A stretch of DNA of 64,000 nt from Lacrimispora sphenoides JCM 1415 (GCF_900105615.1 NZ_LT630003.1:2666001-2730000), one strand, 5' to 3'; counted from the stretch's first letter, positions 17,228 to 26,130 are shown. Program-made: numbers and translations. The notes: generated by a model not told the origin, from the sequence alone.

Positions 17228-18066
17228 TCAAACTTTTGTTTCTGTTTCTTTTAGCGAAATTCCTTTTTTGCTTTTCCAGGCGATTCGTCCGTTAATGCTG
17301 TATCCCACCACAATAGCTGCCGCTAAGGATGAACTACTAAATGACCAATCTTGTGTAAACGTAAAATTTTGATCAACAATACTCTTATCTAATAATTGTT
17401 GACGCTTATTTAAGATTGATTGCGATAATGATGAAGCTACCGACTGCGCAATGGTGGAACCTTTTAAAACAGCAAATCCATCGGATGTTGGTTTTCCAAA
17501 AGCTTTAATACCAGAACGATCTTGTAAAAGAAAAACTGGTTCACTTTTCCATTGTGAGGTTCCTACAGAAGGTTCTAAGACCTTATGGCCTAATACGCTC
17601 AAAATCAAACGCATATTATCAATAAACTCCTCCATCTCAGCTTGGTCCATTTCAGATATGGATGATTCAGATGGTTATTTAAATTTAAGATTTCATACCT
17701 TTTACTTTTTTTAGCAAGCAAATACAAATGATTTTCCAAATATTTTATATGGGCCTTGTTAAGGTTATTGTCTTTACTAATAAAAACAACGCATTCTGTC
17801 CAAAAATCTTTTTCTGCAACATGCTGCTTAATGCGGTTAATAATGTTTTCAGCTTCTCCAATGTAAACTTGTTTACTATCTGTATTATCATCATTTCCAA
17901 ACAGAAAATAAACTCCTGTATTGCTTAGGTCTTCTCTATCTCCACAAGCATTTACGTATGTACGCGGAATTTTATAAGCCTTTCCTGTCCAATTAGAAAG
18001 TTCACTTACCCATCTCCCCTCTGCGACTCCATCTATTAAAAATTGACGAATTGTTTTCCCCCGCAT
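17228..18066 (-). pseudogene. GIY-YIG nuclease-family protein with DUF4357, broken by a frameshift
   Basis: The 5' part, started at 18066 after AAAGGAG, encodes the usual front of this family (RGKTIRQFLIDG, LSNWTGKAYKIPR) and a GIY-YIG domain (TGVYFLFG, KQVYIGEAENIINRIKQH). The 3' part in another frame (17228-17650) encodes the DUF4357-like end (GFAVLKGSTIAQS, then SSSSLAAAIVVGYSINGRIAWKS). One base appears to be missing near 17655. Adding it joins NHLNHP to ISEMDQAEMEEF in a continuous protein of about 278 residues. The family is common in defence islands. It is either a real single-base decay event or a sequencing error. Confidence 0.7.
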
Positions 18067-18142
18067 AATCATTTCTCCTTTGCCATCGTTATATACCTTA
18101 AAACCATATCTACTTTCAAACCATCTTCTATTATTAGGATCA

Positions 18143-18421
18143 TCAAAAAATATTGCATACACTCTGGTTTGTTTTATATAATGTGTTGAGTTCAGAATTA
18201 AAATAATCTCGATTATTCATTCCTACAATAGAATTAGATTTTATATTTGGAAGCTTAATTTCTATTATATCAGCATATCCATCGACACACAAAATAAAAA
18301 AGTCAGGTTTAATATTATCTTTCTATTTACTTAGCCATTCAAAAAGAACAACTTCATATACACCAGTTCCCATAAATCCCATGTTCAAAATAATAGTACT
18401 ATTAAGTTTCTCTTCAATCAT
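18143..18421 (-). pseudogene. Remnant of a Shedu-like (DUF4263) nuclease
   Basis: A 92-codon frame, with one internal TAG near 18325, begins 3 bases after the helicase stop codon. After the stop it reads KPDFFILCVDGYADIIEIKL and later NRDYFNSELNTL, the PD-(D/E)xK core and following helix of DUF4263 proteins, the nuclease of the Shedu anti-phage system. Most of the usual 350-400 residues is missing. With the neighbouring GIY-YIG pseudogene it suggests a decayed defence locus. Assignment is by eye only. Confidence 0.5.
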
Positions 18422-18424
18422 ATC

Positions 18425-20386
18425 TCATTCCAGCCCTTCTATCCCCCTAATCACCGCTCCAAAAGGCAGTGCACCCATCACAACTTTTTCCCAAGGTGTT
18501 CCTACAACAAAATCTAAGACAACGATTGCTCCTTTATCTTCCTCTGTTCTAATTAACCGTCCACAACCTTGTTTTAATTTAAGTCCCATCTCAGGATAAT
18601 CAACTGTTATGGCGGGATCTAATCCTTGTTCTCTTGCCTCTTTACGTTGTACTTCAATGAGAGGATCTAGAGCTGGGAAAGGCAGCTGCCAGACGATTAG
18701 CAAGGTTAATGCATCACCTGGTACATCGATTCCTTCCCAAAAATTTGCACCAATCAATACCGAGAATTCCTCCTCTTTAAACCTTCGTACAAGGTGCCCT
18801 CTCTCCCCTTTATCTTCCCACAGAATATCAAATGGAAATTGATATCCTTCCAATCTCTTTCTGATTTTACGAACTTCCTCCATCGAATTGGTAAGTACGA
18901 GAGCTCGTCCCTCATTATTATTTAATAGGGATACTAATTTTTCTATGCCGTGGGTAGACTTTGCTTCTAAACTGTGTGAGGACTGTGGTAAGTAGACAAC
19001 AACTTGTTTTTCTAAATCAAAAGGACTTTCCACCGTAGATTTGGAAGGTTCCTTTAATCCAAGCGTTCGTATAAAATAATCAAAATCCCCTTCATTACTT
19101 AACGTTGCTGAGGTAAATATCACTGGTAATTCCTTCTGAAATAAATGTCGGTTTAACATCTCATTTAAATTCCTAGGAACAACCCAAAAACTACCATCCC
19201 CTCTATCAACCCAAGCTATCATATCTGTACTGTTATTTCTACAGAATCTGTCTAGTGCCATTATGGATCTTTCAATTTGCCCTTCATATGCTTGTATTTG
19301 GTTTGCGGATAATGACTCTATATATAGTTCTTGCTCAATCTGCATCTCTAGATGAAAGTGATCTAATGTCTTTCGAAATACTTTAGCCGTCTTTTGCAAC
19401 GTCTCATTCATCCGAATGGATAGTCTTTCTGAGCTTTCTGCTATTATCACAGACCTATTTAATTTTTCAAAAAAGTCATAAGAAGCCTGTTCCATCGCAG
19501 CTGTTACTGAAACCAATGAATCTCTTGCTCCCTGTATTTCCCCAAGGGTGAAGATTATATTGTCAATCTCCTCCTTGTTTATTTGTTGTCCTGCTTGCAT
19601 GGCTGCTGGAAGCAGTATTTTATGCCCTTCATCGAAAATAACTGCAGAATAATTTGGAAGTATCGGCAATTGTCCATTCGCTAATCGTTCTTCCCTTGTC
19701 CATAAGTCATTAAAAAATGTTTCATGATCTACAATAATTAAATCTCTCGCAAGTCTATAATATTCTCTTGCCTTAACAAGTTTGCAATATCCACGGTTCA
19801 TGCAAATATCGCACGACATAGACTCATTCCAACCAATCCTCTTCCAAATACGATCTGGTACGGTAGATATTTCTGAGCGTTCACCTAATTTTGTTTTATT
19901 TAACCACTGATTAATCTCATCCGACATCATATCGAATTCTTCTAAATTTTCATTTACTCGAACATCGCATATATACTGACGTGAGTCTTTTGCTATCCTA
20001 GCATCTATCTCTAATCCAAGTAACCTAGAAAGGGTTTTAATATCCCCAGTGTCACCAGCAAGTTGTTCTTGAAGTGCTGTATTAGCACACGCAATCACTA
20101 CAGGTTTTCCGCTAAACCTAGCATAGGGAATTGCTGATAATAAATAAGCAAATGTTTTGCCTGTTCCAAGTCCTGCTTCCGCTAAGTGAACTTTTTTGCT
20201 GCAAACAGCATCAGCTATCTGAAAAGCTGTAAATATTTGTTCGTCCCGAACTTCGTATCCATGCTCAGGAAGGATATCATACAAAACGTCACCAATCCAT
20301 TCAACTAATTTAACTTGAAAATCTTCTCTATTACTATAATCAAAGGGCTCTTTTACCCTTGTGTTAATTGTACACAATGCACACAT
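18425..20386 (-). CDS. DinG/XPD-like ATP-dependent DNA helicase
   Basis: A 653-residue superfamily 2 helicase. Walker A is EAGLGTGKTF near residue 72, Walker B is DEGH (a DEAH variant), and the conserved C-terminal motifs are PVIFTSATLSNEGDF, GANFWEGIDVPG and QGCGRLIRTEEDKG. Four cysteines (YIC near residue 140, then CDIC and YC) fit the FeS cluster of the XPD/DinG family. Proteins of this kind unwind damaged or structured DNA. Its stop is followed at once by the Shedu-like remnant, so it may once have belonged to that locus. It is not clearly the housekeeping DinG, which often carries an exonuclease domain in Firmicutes. Confidence 0.87.
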   Translation of the reverse strand: MCALCTINTRVKEPFDYSNREDFQVKLVEWIGDVLYDILPEHGYEVRDEQIFTAFQIADAVCSKKVHLAEAGLGTGKTFAYLLSAIPYARFSGKPVVIACANTALQEQLAGDTGDIKTLSRLLGLEIDARIAKDSRQYICDVRVNENLEEFDMMSDEINQWLNKTKLGERSEISTVPDRIWKRIGWNESMSCDICMNRGYCKLVKAREYYRLARDLIIVDHETFFNDLWTREERLANGQLPILPNYSAVIFDEGHKILLPAAMQAGQQINKEEIDNIIFTLGEIQGARDSLVSVTAAMEQASYDFFEKLNRSVIIAESSERLSIRMNETLQKTAKVFRKTLDHFHLEMQIEQELYIESLSANQIQAYEGQIERSIMALDRFCRNNSTDMIAWVDRGDGSFWVVPRNLNEMLNRHLFQKELPVIFTSATLSNEGDFDYFIRTLGLKEPSKSTVESPFDLEKQVVVYLPQSSHSLEAKSTHGIEKLVSLLNNNEGRALVLTNSMEEVRKIRKRLEGYQFPFDILWEDKGERGHLVRRFKEEEFSVLIGANFWEGIDVPGDALTLLIVWQLPFPALDPLIEVQRKEAREQGLDPAITVDYPEMGLKLKQGCGRLIRTEEDKGAIVVLDFVVGTPWEKVVMGALPFGAVIRGIEGLE

Positions 20387-20451
20387 GTTTCTTTTTCTCC
20401 TATAATGCCAAACTTATGCCTTTTTGTATTACTAACAGCTTTAACGAACTT

Positions 20452-20489
20452 AATCCTCTATCCCCCCTGTTAAAAGGAGATAGAGGATT
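20452..20489. terminator. Hairpin between small gene and helicase
   Basis: AATCCTCTATC pairs with GATAGAGGATT in an 11-bp perfect stem with a 16-base loop. The plus-strand tail is ATTTATTTTAAA and the minus-strand tail has no U-run. It may attenuate transcription from the small gene into the helicase. Confidence 0.4.
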
Positions 20490-20503
20490 ATTTATTTTAA
20501 ACA

Positions 20504-20665
20504 CTATCGGGATATTTTCTTAGTTCTTTCTGAATCAGTCCCGATATTCTTATGTCTCTGTTGAACTTTTCCGACACCAATCTTTTTTTCACCATAGAAG
20601 AAATTACTTTGAGATTTCTTCTCCTCTAATAATTGTTTCATTTTATCCATATCTTTCATTGACAT
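20504..20665 (-). CDS. Small hydrophilic protein, 53 residues
   Basis: The frame starts with ATG preceded by GGAGGAATATAAA, a strong ribosome binding site. It encodes a lysine-rich, acidic/basic peptide (MSMKDMDKMKQLLEEKKSQ at the front, ending KKISR) without membrane segment or cysteine. I do not recognise it. The helical front and basic tail could bind nucleic acid or a partner protein. It precedes the helicase on the same strand, with a hairpin between. Confidence 0.55.
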   Translation of the reverse strand: MSMKDMDKMKQLLEEKKSQSNFFYGEKKIGVGKVQQRHKNIGTDSERTKKISR

Positions 20666-20849
20666 TTTATATTCCTCCATTTAATTATTATTCAACCGTT
20701 TACCCCTGTTTACTATTGGCAAAGCCAATTGCTCAACATTACAAACTGAAATTCTTCAAGCTTATGTTTGAAATCTTGTCATGAATACTAATATTATTTA
20801 AATTAGAGTGCGCAAACATAGAGCCTTTGTGATGGAGCGAATTTCCGAT

Positions 20850-21266
20850 CTACATTTCGCTCGTACTGCCTATCTCTAGTAGATTCCCCTCCGGATCGGC
20901 AACGTAAAAGTTGCGGTTGCCGAAGGAAAAGGTTATGGGTTCTCCAGTTGGAAATTGCACGCCCAGCTTCAATAGTCGCTCATATTCCGCATCCACATCG
21001 GCAAAACAGGGCAACCAAAGGGCAATTTCAAATGTCTGATTGATTCCTTTTGGAGGAACGTAGCTCTCCCCAATTGCCTGCACGAATGCTTTCCTGCTAT
21101 ACATGAACAAGGATAGTTCACCGCTTGCCGTTTCAAACTCTGCGAAATCCCCACCATTCCATTGAGTATGAAAGCCCAATGTATCTCTGTAAAATCGAAC
21201 CATGCTGTCCATGTTGCCAGCTAATAGACATGCGCCTACTCTTACATCTTTTCCGTTCAATGTCAT
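20850..21266 (-). CDS. VOC/glyoxalase-family protein
   Basis: A 138-residue vicinal-oxygen-chelate protein with two modules: VGACLLAGNMDSMVRFYRDT at the front and NQTFEIALWLPCFADVDAEYER in the middle. FYVADPEGNLLEIG at the end carries the metal-site glutamate typical of glyoxalase/dioxygenase folds. The substrate is unknown. The 5' half and the upstream region are duplicated at 25933-26345, where the gene is cut short. That gives this intact copy as the likely source. Confidence 0.8.
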   Translation of the reverse strand: MTLNGKDVRVGACLLAGNMDSMVRFYRDTLGFHTQWNGGDFAEFETASGELSLFMYSRKAFVQAIGESYVPPKGINQTFEIALWLPCFADVDAEYERLLKLGVQFPTGEPITFSFGNRNFYVADPEGNLLEIGSTSEM

Positions 21267-21417
21267 CCCTCTCCTCTATAATCCCATAATTAATTGTTTA
21301 GGATAAATTATTTTACTTTCTACGGAATTCAAACCCTTTGCCAAAACATTCATTTTACTTGTCCCACCACGGTACTCGAAAACATATTTTACTCTGATCC
21401 ACTACAAAAACACACCT
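21068..21417 (-). repeat. Segmental duplication, copy 1
   Basis: This stretch holds the first 66 codons of the VOC gene and about 150 bases upstream. It is nearly identical to 25933-26345, which carries an extra block of some 65 bases in the upstream part (about 26187-26250). Only a few substitutions separate the copies in the coding part, so the duplication is recent. Confidence 0.8.
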
Positions 21418-21529
21418 ACATATCCTGTCCAAATTTCCGAATCCCTTTGACTTCCTGGGCTATCCACTCCAGCAGAACCACTATTTCGACATGTGTTGAT
21501 GCTGTAATACAGATTTTAAAAAAACGCAT
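21416..21529 (-). pseudogene. Second methyltransferase-like tail, with 19-bp repeat
   Basis: A 37-codon frame contains ITASTHVEIVVLLEW and continues to a TAG at 21416. HVE followed by a hydrophobic strand is the C-terminal motif of RlmD/TrmA-type methyltransferases. The 19 bases at 21489-21507 match 17173-17191 exactly. No upstream gene body or ribosome binding site is present. Confidence 0.35.
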
Positions 21530-21564
21530 TTTGCCCTTGGCGTAGACATTATATAGATTAATAC

Positions 21565-21795
21565 TTATAGAAAAAAGATACCCGTTGCAGCCTTGAGCTT
21601 ATCTACTTGCATTTCCTTATTACTCCAATGGGTTACCAACCAATTTAATGACTCCTGCAAAGATGCAACTGTTTTTGTTTCAATCACACACCTGCAATGA
21701 TTGCGCCTGGCAATTTTAAGCTTTTCAAGTAAATTAATAATTCTTTCACCGAGAATTAGGTGATAATTTTTCTGTATTACTGACAGTTCTCCCAT
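21565..21795 (-). CDS. Possible small protein overlapping the ABC-F stop
   Basis: A 76-codon frame starts 19 bases inside the end of the ABC-F gene. It is predicted helical (ERIINLLEKLKIARRN) with a tryptophan-rich second half. No ribosome binding site precedes it, but the overlap could allow coupled translation. I recognise no family and give it low weight. Confidence 0.3.
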   Translation of the reverse strand: MGELSVIQKNYHLILGERIINLLEKLKIARRNHCRCVIETKTVASLQESLNWLVTHWSNKEMQVDKLKAATGIFFL

Positions 21796-23849
21796 TTATC
21801 ATAAACGAAATCCAGTTCTTTTTCCATAGTTTCTTTTTTTAAGAATAGTTCCTGTAAATATTCGAAATTGGAATTATTATTATTTATCTCTTGTTCCAAT
21901 GCTTTTAATGCAGCTTCTATGGCTTCAATCTCATTCTCAAGAATATTTGACTTTTGCGTATTCAACTTCCTGGATTTGTTATCCGTTCTGCTGTATTGAT
22001 TCACTTCTACCCCAATGGAAGACTTCTTTTCATATGGCTTTTGGGGCTGTTCCTTCTTATAACGCTTATCATCTTCATAAACCTTTAACAGGTTGCTTAG
22101 ACCCCTGGCCTTTTCGTTTGACTGGTCCTCAAATTTTCCCGCCTTTTGCAATTCTTCCTGATAATACGTATAATCTCCCGGATAAGTAATAAGATGATTA
22201 TTTTCAAATGACATGATTTTACCTGCAACTTTATTTATAAAATACCGGTCATGGGATACAAATAACAGGGTTCCTTCAAATGCGGTTAAAGCTTCCTCCA
22301 GCACTTCCCTGGAATCTATATCCAAGTGATTGGTAGGCTCATCCAGAATCATAAAATTCACTTTTTCAAAGGTTAAAGAACATAACCTTAACCGGCTCTT
22401 CTCCCCACCGGATAAGAATCTTATTTTCTTATGGACATCGTCTTTAAAGAATAATACTCTTGCTAGCTGGTTTCTGGCAGCTTCATAAGTAATATTGTGA
22501 AGACCAGAAAAGTACTCAAGTATGGTCTGGTCTTCATCTTCAAAAACAACCTGTTGAGGGAGATAACCGATTTTAACCTGAGCACCAATTTTTACCGTAC
22601 CGTAATCTGGTTTTAATTCTTCTAATATCAGCTTAAGCAGGGTAGATTTGCCGCAGCCGTTTTTCCCGATAATGCAGGCACTATCCTGATAATAAACTTT
22701 CATATCAATGTCTTTTAGTAATACCGTATCACCAAAACTTTTACTTAAGTGCTTGGTTTCTAATACCATTTTTCCGGAACGGTTTGTGCTATCCTGATTA
22801 AGGCGCACCTTCCTGCCTTCAAGGACCGGTTTATCCAATACTTCAATCTTTTCCAGACGTTTTTCCAATTCCTTTGCCCGTTTAAACATCGTTTCACTGT
22901 CTCTCATATTTCCCCAGATACGGTAACGCTCAATCTGTTTTTCCATCTGTTCGATCTTTTTCTGCTGGTTGATATAATTCCTATAGTCAATTAAGAACCG
23001 TCTCTCTTTTTCCAGTACATAATAACTATAATTCCCCATGTAAATATTAGCCCGGTTAAACTCTAACTCCACGATTTTCATAGCAACATTATCCAGAAAA
23101 TATCTGTCATGGGATATAATTAGAACAGAACCTTTATAATCCTTTAAAAAGCTCTCCAGCCATTCTGTGGTTTCTAAGTCCAGATGGTTGGTAGGTTCGT
23201 CAAGAAGCAGAATATCTGGCTCCTCAAGAAGTATCTTCGCCAAAATCACTCTGGTTTTTTCTCCGCCGCTTAAACTTTGAAATGGCAGTTGCTTTAAAAT
23301 ATCATTAATTTTAAGTCCCTCTGTAATCTTGTTAATCTTCGTTTCCAGCTCATATCCTCCGGCTATCTCATACTCCTCCGTGAGCCGTCCGTAACTTAAC
23401 AGTGCTTTTTCAAGCTTCTCACCCGAAGAAGTCTGTAACACCCCTTCAAGCTCTGATAACCGTCTCTTCAAATCAAAGACTTTTTGAAAAGCCATGCGGA
23501 TTACATCAATCGCTTTGGTATCCTCATTGTAAACAGGTATCTGATTTAAATACCCTACCTTAATCCCTTTACGAAGATTTACCTCTCCTGCCTGATAATC
23601 TTCTGAAACCTCCTCCCCATACGAAGCTTCCCCAACCTGCACTTGCCCGGTATCCTCAAACCACCCTTGTAAATTTAAGTTACTTTCCTTAAACCTGCCC
23701 ATAATTATCTTCATAATTGTAGTCTTCCCACACCCATTCTTACCAATTAATCCAATCCTCTCCCCAGTTTTCACCTCAAAGCATATCGTTTCAAATATCT
23801 TGTTGGCTCCATAAAATTTCGTTAAATTATTAATACTTAATTCTATCAT
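21777..23849 (-). CDS. ABC-F family ATPase with C-terminal coiled coil (Uup/EttA type)
   Basis: A 690-residue soluble double-ABC protein. Domain 1 has GKNGCGKTT near residue 36, LSGGEKTR and LLDEPTNHLD; domain 2 has GKNGCGKST, LSGGEKSR and ILDEPTNHLD. All catalytic residues are in place. An extra stretch of about 35 residues (roughly 55-90) separates Walker A from the Q-loop of domain 1. The linker is long and charged, and the end (about 600-690) is a lysine/glutamate-rich coiled coil. Such proteins act on the ribosome, some as antibiotic resistance factors. The leader upstream has a promoter, a 46-codon frame and an intrinsic terminator, strong signs of induction by attenuation. Confidence 0.9.
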   Translation of the reverse strand: MIELSINNLTKFYGANKIFETICFEVKTGERIGLIGKNGCGKTTIMKIIMGRFKESNLNLQGWFEDTGQVQVGEASYGEEVSEDYQAGEVNLRKGIKVGYLNQIPVYNEDTKAIDVIRMAFQKVFDLKRRLSELEGVLQTSSGEKLEKALLSYGRLTEEYEIAGGYELETKINKITEGLKINDILKQLPFQSLSGGEKTRVILAKILLEEPDILLLDEPTNHLDLETTEWLESFLKDYKGSVLIISHDRYFLDNVAMKIVELEFNRANIYMGNYSYYVLEKERRFLIDYRNYINQQKKIEQMEKQIERYRIWGNMRDSETMFKRAKELEKRLEKIEVLDKPVLEGRKVRLNQDSTNRSGKMVLETKHLSKSFGDTVLLKDIDMKVYYQDSACIIGKNGCGKSTLLKLILEELKPDYGTVKIGAQVKIGYLPQQVVFEDEDQTILEYFSGLHNITYEAARNQLARVLFFKDDVHKKIRFLSGGEKSRLRLCSLTFEKVNFMILDEPTNHLDIDSREVLEEALTAFEGTLLFVSHDRYFINKVAGKIMSFENNHLITYPGDYTYYQEELQKAGKFEDQSNEKARGLSNLLKVYEDDKRYKKEQPQKPYEKKSSIGVEVNQYSRTDNKSRKLNTQKSNILENEIEAIEAALKALEQEINNNNSNFEYLQELFLKKETMEKELDFVYDKWENCQ

Positions 23850-23911
23850 GACTCTACCTGACCTTTCTTATAATTAAACTCTGCCTTTACCCTTTACTTA
23901 AAAATGAACGC

Positions 23912-23941
23912 AAAAAACCCAAAGCCAATAAGCTTTGGGTT
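23912..23941 (-). terminator. Intrinsic terminator inside the ABC-F leader (attenuator candidate)
   Basis: On the minus strand AACCCAAAGC pairs with GCTTTGGGTT (10 bp, 6-base loop) and is followed directly by a run of six T. It lies 35 bases after the leader frame and 63 bases before the ABC-F ATG, so it would stop transcription before the gene unless prevented. Confidence 0.8.
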
Positions 23942-23976
23942 GCTAATTTTAATTATCACCGTAATAACAAATGATA

Positions 23977-24117
23977 TTAATCTGAATACTCCAAAAACCT
24001 TATATGGTTAACTTTGATTCTATTAAATTTGGACGCACTTCTAGCCTTAACTTGAAATATTGCGATCATAATAGATTCCAATTTTACCCATTTAAGTATC
24101 GAGTTCATATTTGTCAT
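23977..24117 (-). CDS. 46-residue leader peptide upstream of the ABC-F gene
   Basis: The frame begins at an ATG preceded by AGGAAAGG, about 29 bases after the predicted transcription start. It encodes a basic peptide beginning MTNMNSILKWVKLE and ending RFLEYSD. It ends 35 bases before an intrinsic terminator. Leader frames in this position let drug-stalled ribosomes change RNA folding and release the downstream ABC-F gene. The peptide itself matches nothing I know, so the regulatory reading rests on layout. Confidence 0.6.
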   Translation of the reverse strand: MTNMNSILKWVKLESIMIAIFQVKARSASKFNRIKVNHIRFLEYSD

Positions 24118-24152
24118 TACCTTTCCTAGTTTAAAGATACTATATTTCCTTT

Positions 24153-24181
24153 ATAATAAGCGAAAACACATATTCCGTCAA
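24153..24181 (-). promoter_or_regulatory. Sigma-A promoter of the leader/ABC-F transcript
   Basis: TTGACG (24181-24176) and TATTAT (24158-24153) are 17 bases apart on the minus strand. The predicted start near 24146 gives a leader of about 300 bases containing the 46-codon frame and the terminator. Confidence 0.7.
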
Positions 24182-24368
24182 GGTGTTTTTCTGGTTTTTT
24201 CTGTTCTATACATGGGGGGCAATATATGGTATTAATAAAACAAATATAAAGCAAAAGTCTATTAAGATACTTCATATTCCCCCACGCTTAATTCTCCAAT
24301 GACTCACCGTGATACTATTTCTGTTGTTTGAACTAACCATTCCGAGTTTAAAATTAATAAGCGGAATA

Positions 24369-25229
24369 CTATAATCCTTGAAGCCAATTTTCACAAAGTT
24401 TTGGCCAGATTGATACCGTAGGTTCATCCTCACCTAATCCTAAACCATGGGGACCTTGGGAGAATATATGTAAATCAAATGGTAGATTTAGCTCATTTAG
24501 CGCTTGAGCAAAAAGTAAGTTTTGACGCTGAAAATTCCAGTGATCGGTCGCTGTAATCCATAGAAAAGTCGGTGGTGTCTTCGCTGTAACATATTTATGA
24601 TTTGAAGTAAAGTCTATAAATTCCTCCACTGTAATATCTTTTGTTAATAGAGAATCTGGCGGCAATTTTTCCTTAGAAAATGGGGATGTCTCAGCATAAC
24701 ATAAAATGATCGCATTAAGTTTAGAACTCGTTTGATCAATCGGATCGTTAAAATCTGGTTCTCCCAAAAGCATCGACATAATTTGCGCATTTCGGCTATC
24801 CGGTTCTGTAATTCCATTATCAAAACGAGTTCCTACAAAAGCGGTGAGATAACCGCCCGCTGAAAATCCTATCATGCCGATCCGTTCCGGATCAATATTA
24901 AATTCTAGGGCATGATACCGAATATACCTAACAGCTCGTACTGCATCTTTGGTTGACGTAAATGGAGTAAAAGGAGCAACCCGATAATTTAAAACAAAAG
25001 CATTTATTTCTATTTGATTTAGCCATTTTGCAATTGGTTTTCCTTCATTAGACGCTCTAATTTGAAATGATCCGCCCGGGCAAACAATAATTGCAGGGCG
25101 GGGTTTCTCCCCTTTTAATAAATAAGGGGTTAGGGTAGGTAACCCTTCGTTATTCAAGTCCCCAATAGTAGAAATTAAGTCGGCATCAGGAACATTTTTT
25201 TCCCAAAGCTTTATATCTTTTAATCCCAT
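24369..25229 (-). CDS. Alpha/beta-hydrolase, acetyl-xylan-esterase/BD-FAE-like
   Basis: A 286-residue alpha/beta hydrolase without signal peptide. The nucleophile elbow is GFSAGG near residue 124, the oxyanion region reads CPGGSF (HGG-like), and the acid and histidine are likely in TATDHW and QGPHGLGL. The family includes esterases that remove acetyl groups from plant polysaccharides or act on small esters. The ATG follows GGGGGG and lies 4 bases after the stop of a small cysteine-containing frame. No terminator was seen between its end and the ABC-F promoter 188 bases beyond. Confidence 0.82.
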   Translation of the reverse strand: MGLKDIKLWEKNVPDADLISTIGDLNNEGLPTLTPYLLKGEKPRPAIIVCPGGSFQIRASNEGKPIAKWLNQIEINAFVLNYRVAPFTPFTSTKDAVRAVRYIRYHALEFNIDPERIGMIGFSAGGYLTAFVGTRFDNGITEPDSRNAQIMSMLLGEPDFNDPIDQTSSKLNAIILCYAETSPFSKEKLPPDSLLTKDITVEEFIDFTSNHKYVTAKTPPTFLWITATDHWNFQRQNLLFAQALNELNLPFDLHIFSQGPHGLGLGEDEPTVSIWPKLCENWLQGL

Positions 25230-25233
25230 GATA

Positions 25234-25371
25234 TTATCCCCCCATTTTATTCTGCGACTCGGATGACCCCGGCTTTTCGCAATATATCATATAACGTTCT
25301 ACATTGCCGATGTGACTTAAAGCTGCATAAGGTTTCATGCAGTTCAAGCAAGGTATGGTATTTATTTCCAT
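25234..25371 (-). CDS. Small zinc-ribbon-like protein, 45 residues
   Basis: The frame starts at an ATG preceded by GGAGAATAAT and ends 4 bases before the esterase ATG. It has CLNC near residue 8 and a further cysteine in IYCEKPG, a possible metal-binding knuckle, and no membrane segment. The good ribosome binding site and tight coupling to the esterase argue that it is real. I do not recognise the family. Confidence 0.5.
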   Translation of the reverse strand: MEINTIPCLNCMKPYAALSHIGNVERYMIYCEKPGSSESQNKMGG

Positions 25372-25492
25372 ATTATTCTCCAATCTCCACAACTTTATCT
25401 CTAATTGATGTTAATTAATTTATTTTCTATTCCAACGTTTTAAGTAACCTATTTTACCACAGGTATCACTTCCCATATTTTTGATAAGAAAA

Positions 25493-25747
25493 TTATACCA
25501 CCTGGTAGAAGCAATCAGATACCTCAAAAATCATTGAGAAATAAGAATGTGCTATTAAAAGAGAATGTGCCATTTCGAATTTTCTACACAGTACAAATAT
25601 AAAAGCATCTTTGATTACTTCAAAGTTCCCCGCTGTTAGATATTTCCTCGGCTGTTTTAATTCCTCTACTGCATTGGGTACGTCAACTTCTGCTTTTTTC
25701 TCTATTTTTCCAACAGATATATTCCCATCGTCCTCGCCAAACTCCAC
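25493..25747 (-). pseudogene. Gene fragment without a proper start
   Basis: An open frame of about 84 codons has protein-like composition at its front (VEFGEDDGNISVGKIEKKAE, then EELKQPRKYLTAGNFEV) but no ATG and no ribosome binding site, only a GTG at 25747. The frame is open for a further 11 codons upstream to a stop. It looks like the interior of a larger lost gene. No family was recognised. The flanks, 25372-25492 and 25748-25810, hold nothing I can name. Confidence 0.35.
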
Positions 25748-25810
25748 AGTTACGTTAATAAGTGTGCACAGAGGTCATACACATATTTTCATAAGATAAT
25801 GAAAACTAAA

Positions 25811-25851
25811 AAAACAGACTCCCAGAACATTCTGTAAAAATTCTGGGAGTC
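25811..25851 (-). terminator. Intrinsic terminator after the truncated VOC copy
   Basis: GACTCCCAGAA pairs with TTCTGGGAGTC (11 bp, perfect) and is followed on the minus strand by TGTTTTTTTAG. A closely similar stem, ACTCCCAGAA with TTCCGGGAGT, ends another minus-strand transcript at 29945-29979. Confidence 0.75.
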
Positions 25852-25926
25852 AATACTTCTTCAATTAATTTATTGTAGCTACCTTTTATTTTACTATATA
25901 GAGGCTATAGCGTACATTATCGTTTG

Positions 25927-26130
25927 TTATTTCCCAATTGCCTGCACGAATGCTTTCCTGCTATACATGAACAAGGATAGTTCACCGCTTGCCGTTTCAA
26001 ACTCTGCGAAATCCCCACCATTCCATTGAGTATCAAAGCCCAATGTATCTCTGTAAAATCGAACCATGCTGTCCATGTTGCCAGCTAATAGGCATGCGCC
26101 TACTCTTACATCTTTTCCGTTCAATGTCAT
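25927..26130 (-). pseudogene. Truncated duplicate of the VOC gene
   Basis: The first 66 codons match the VOC gene at 20850-21266 with a single visible amino-acid change (FHT to FDT), then the frame ends at once in GK and a stop where the duplicated block breaks off. Only the first half of the fold is present, so it cannot make a complete VOC protein. Confidence 0.8.
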
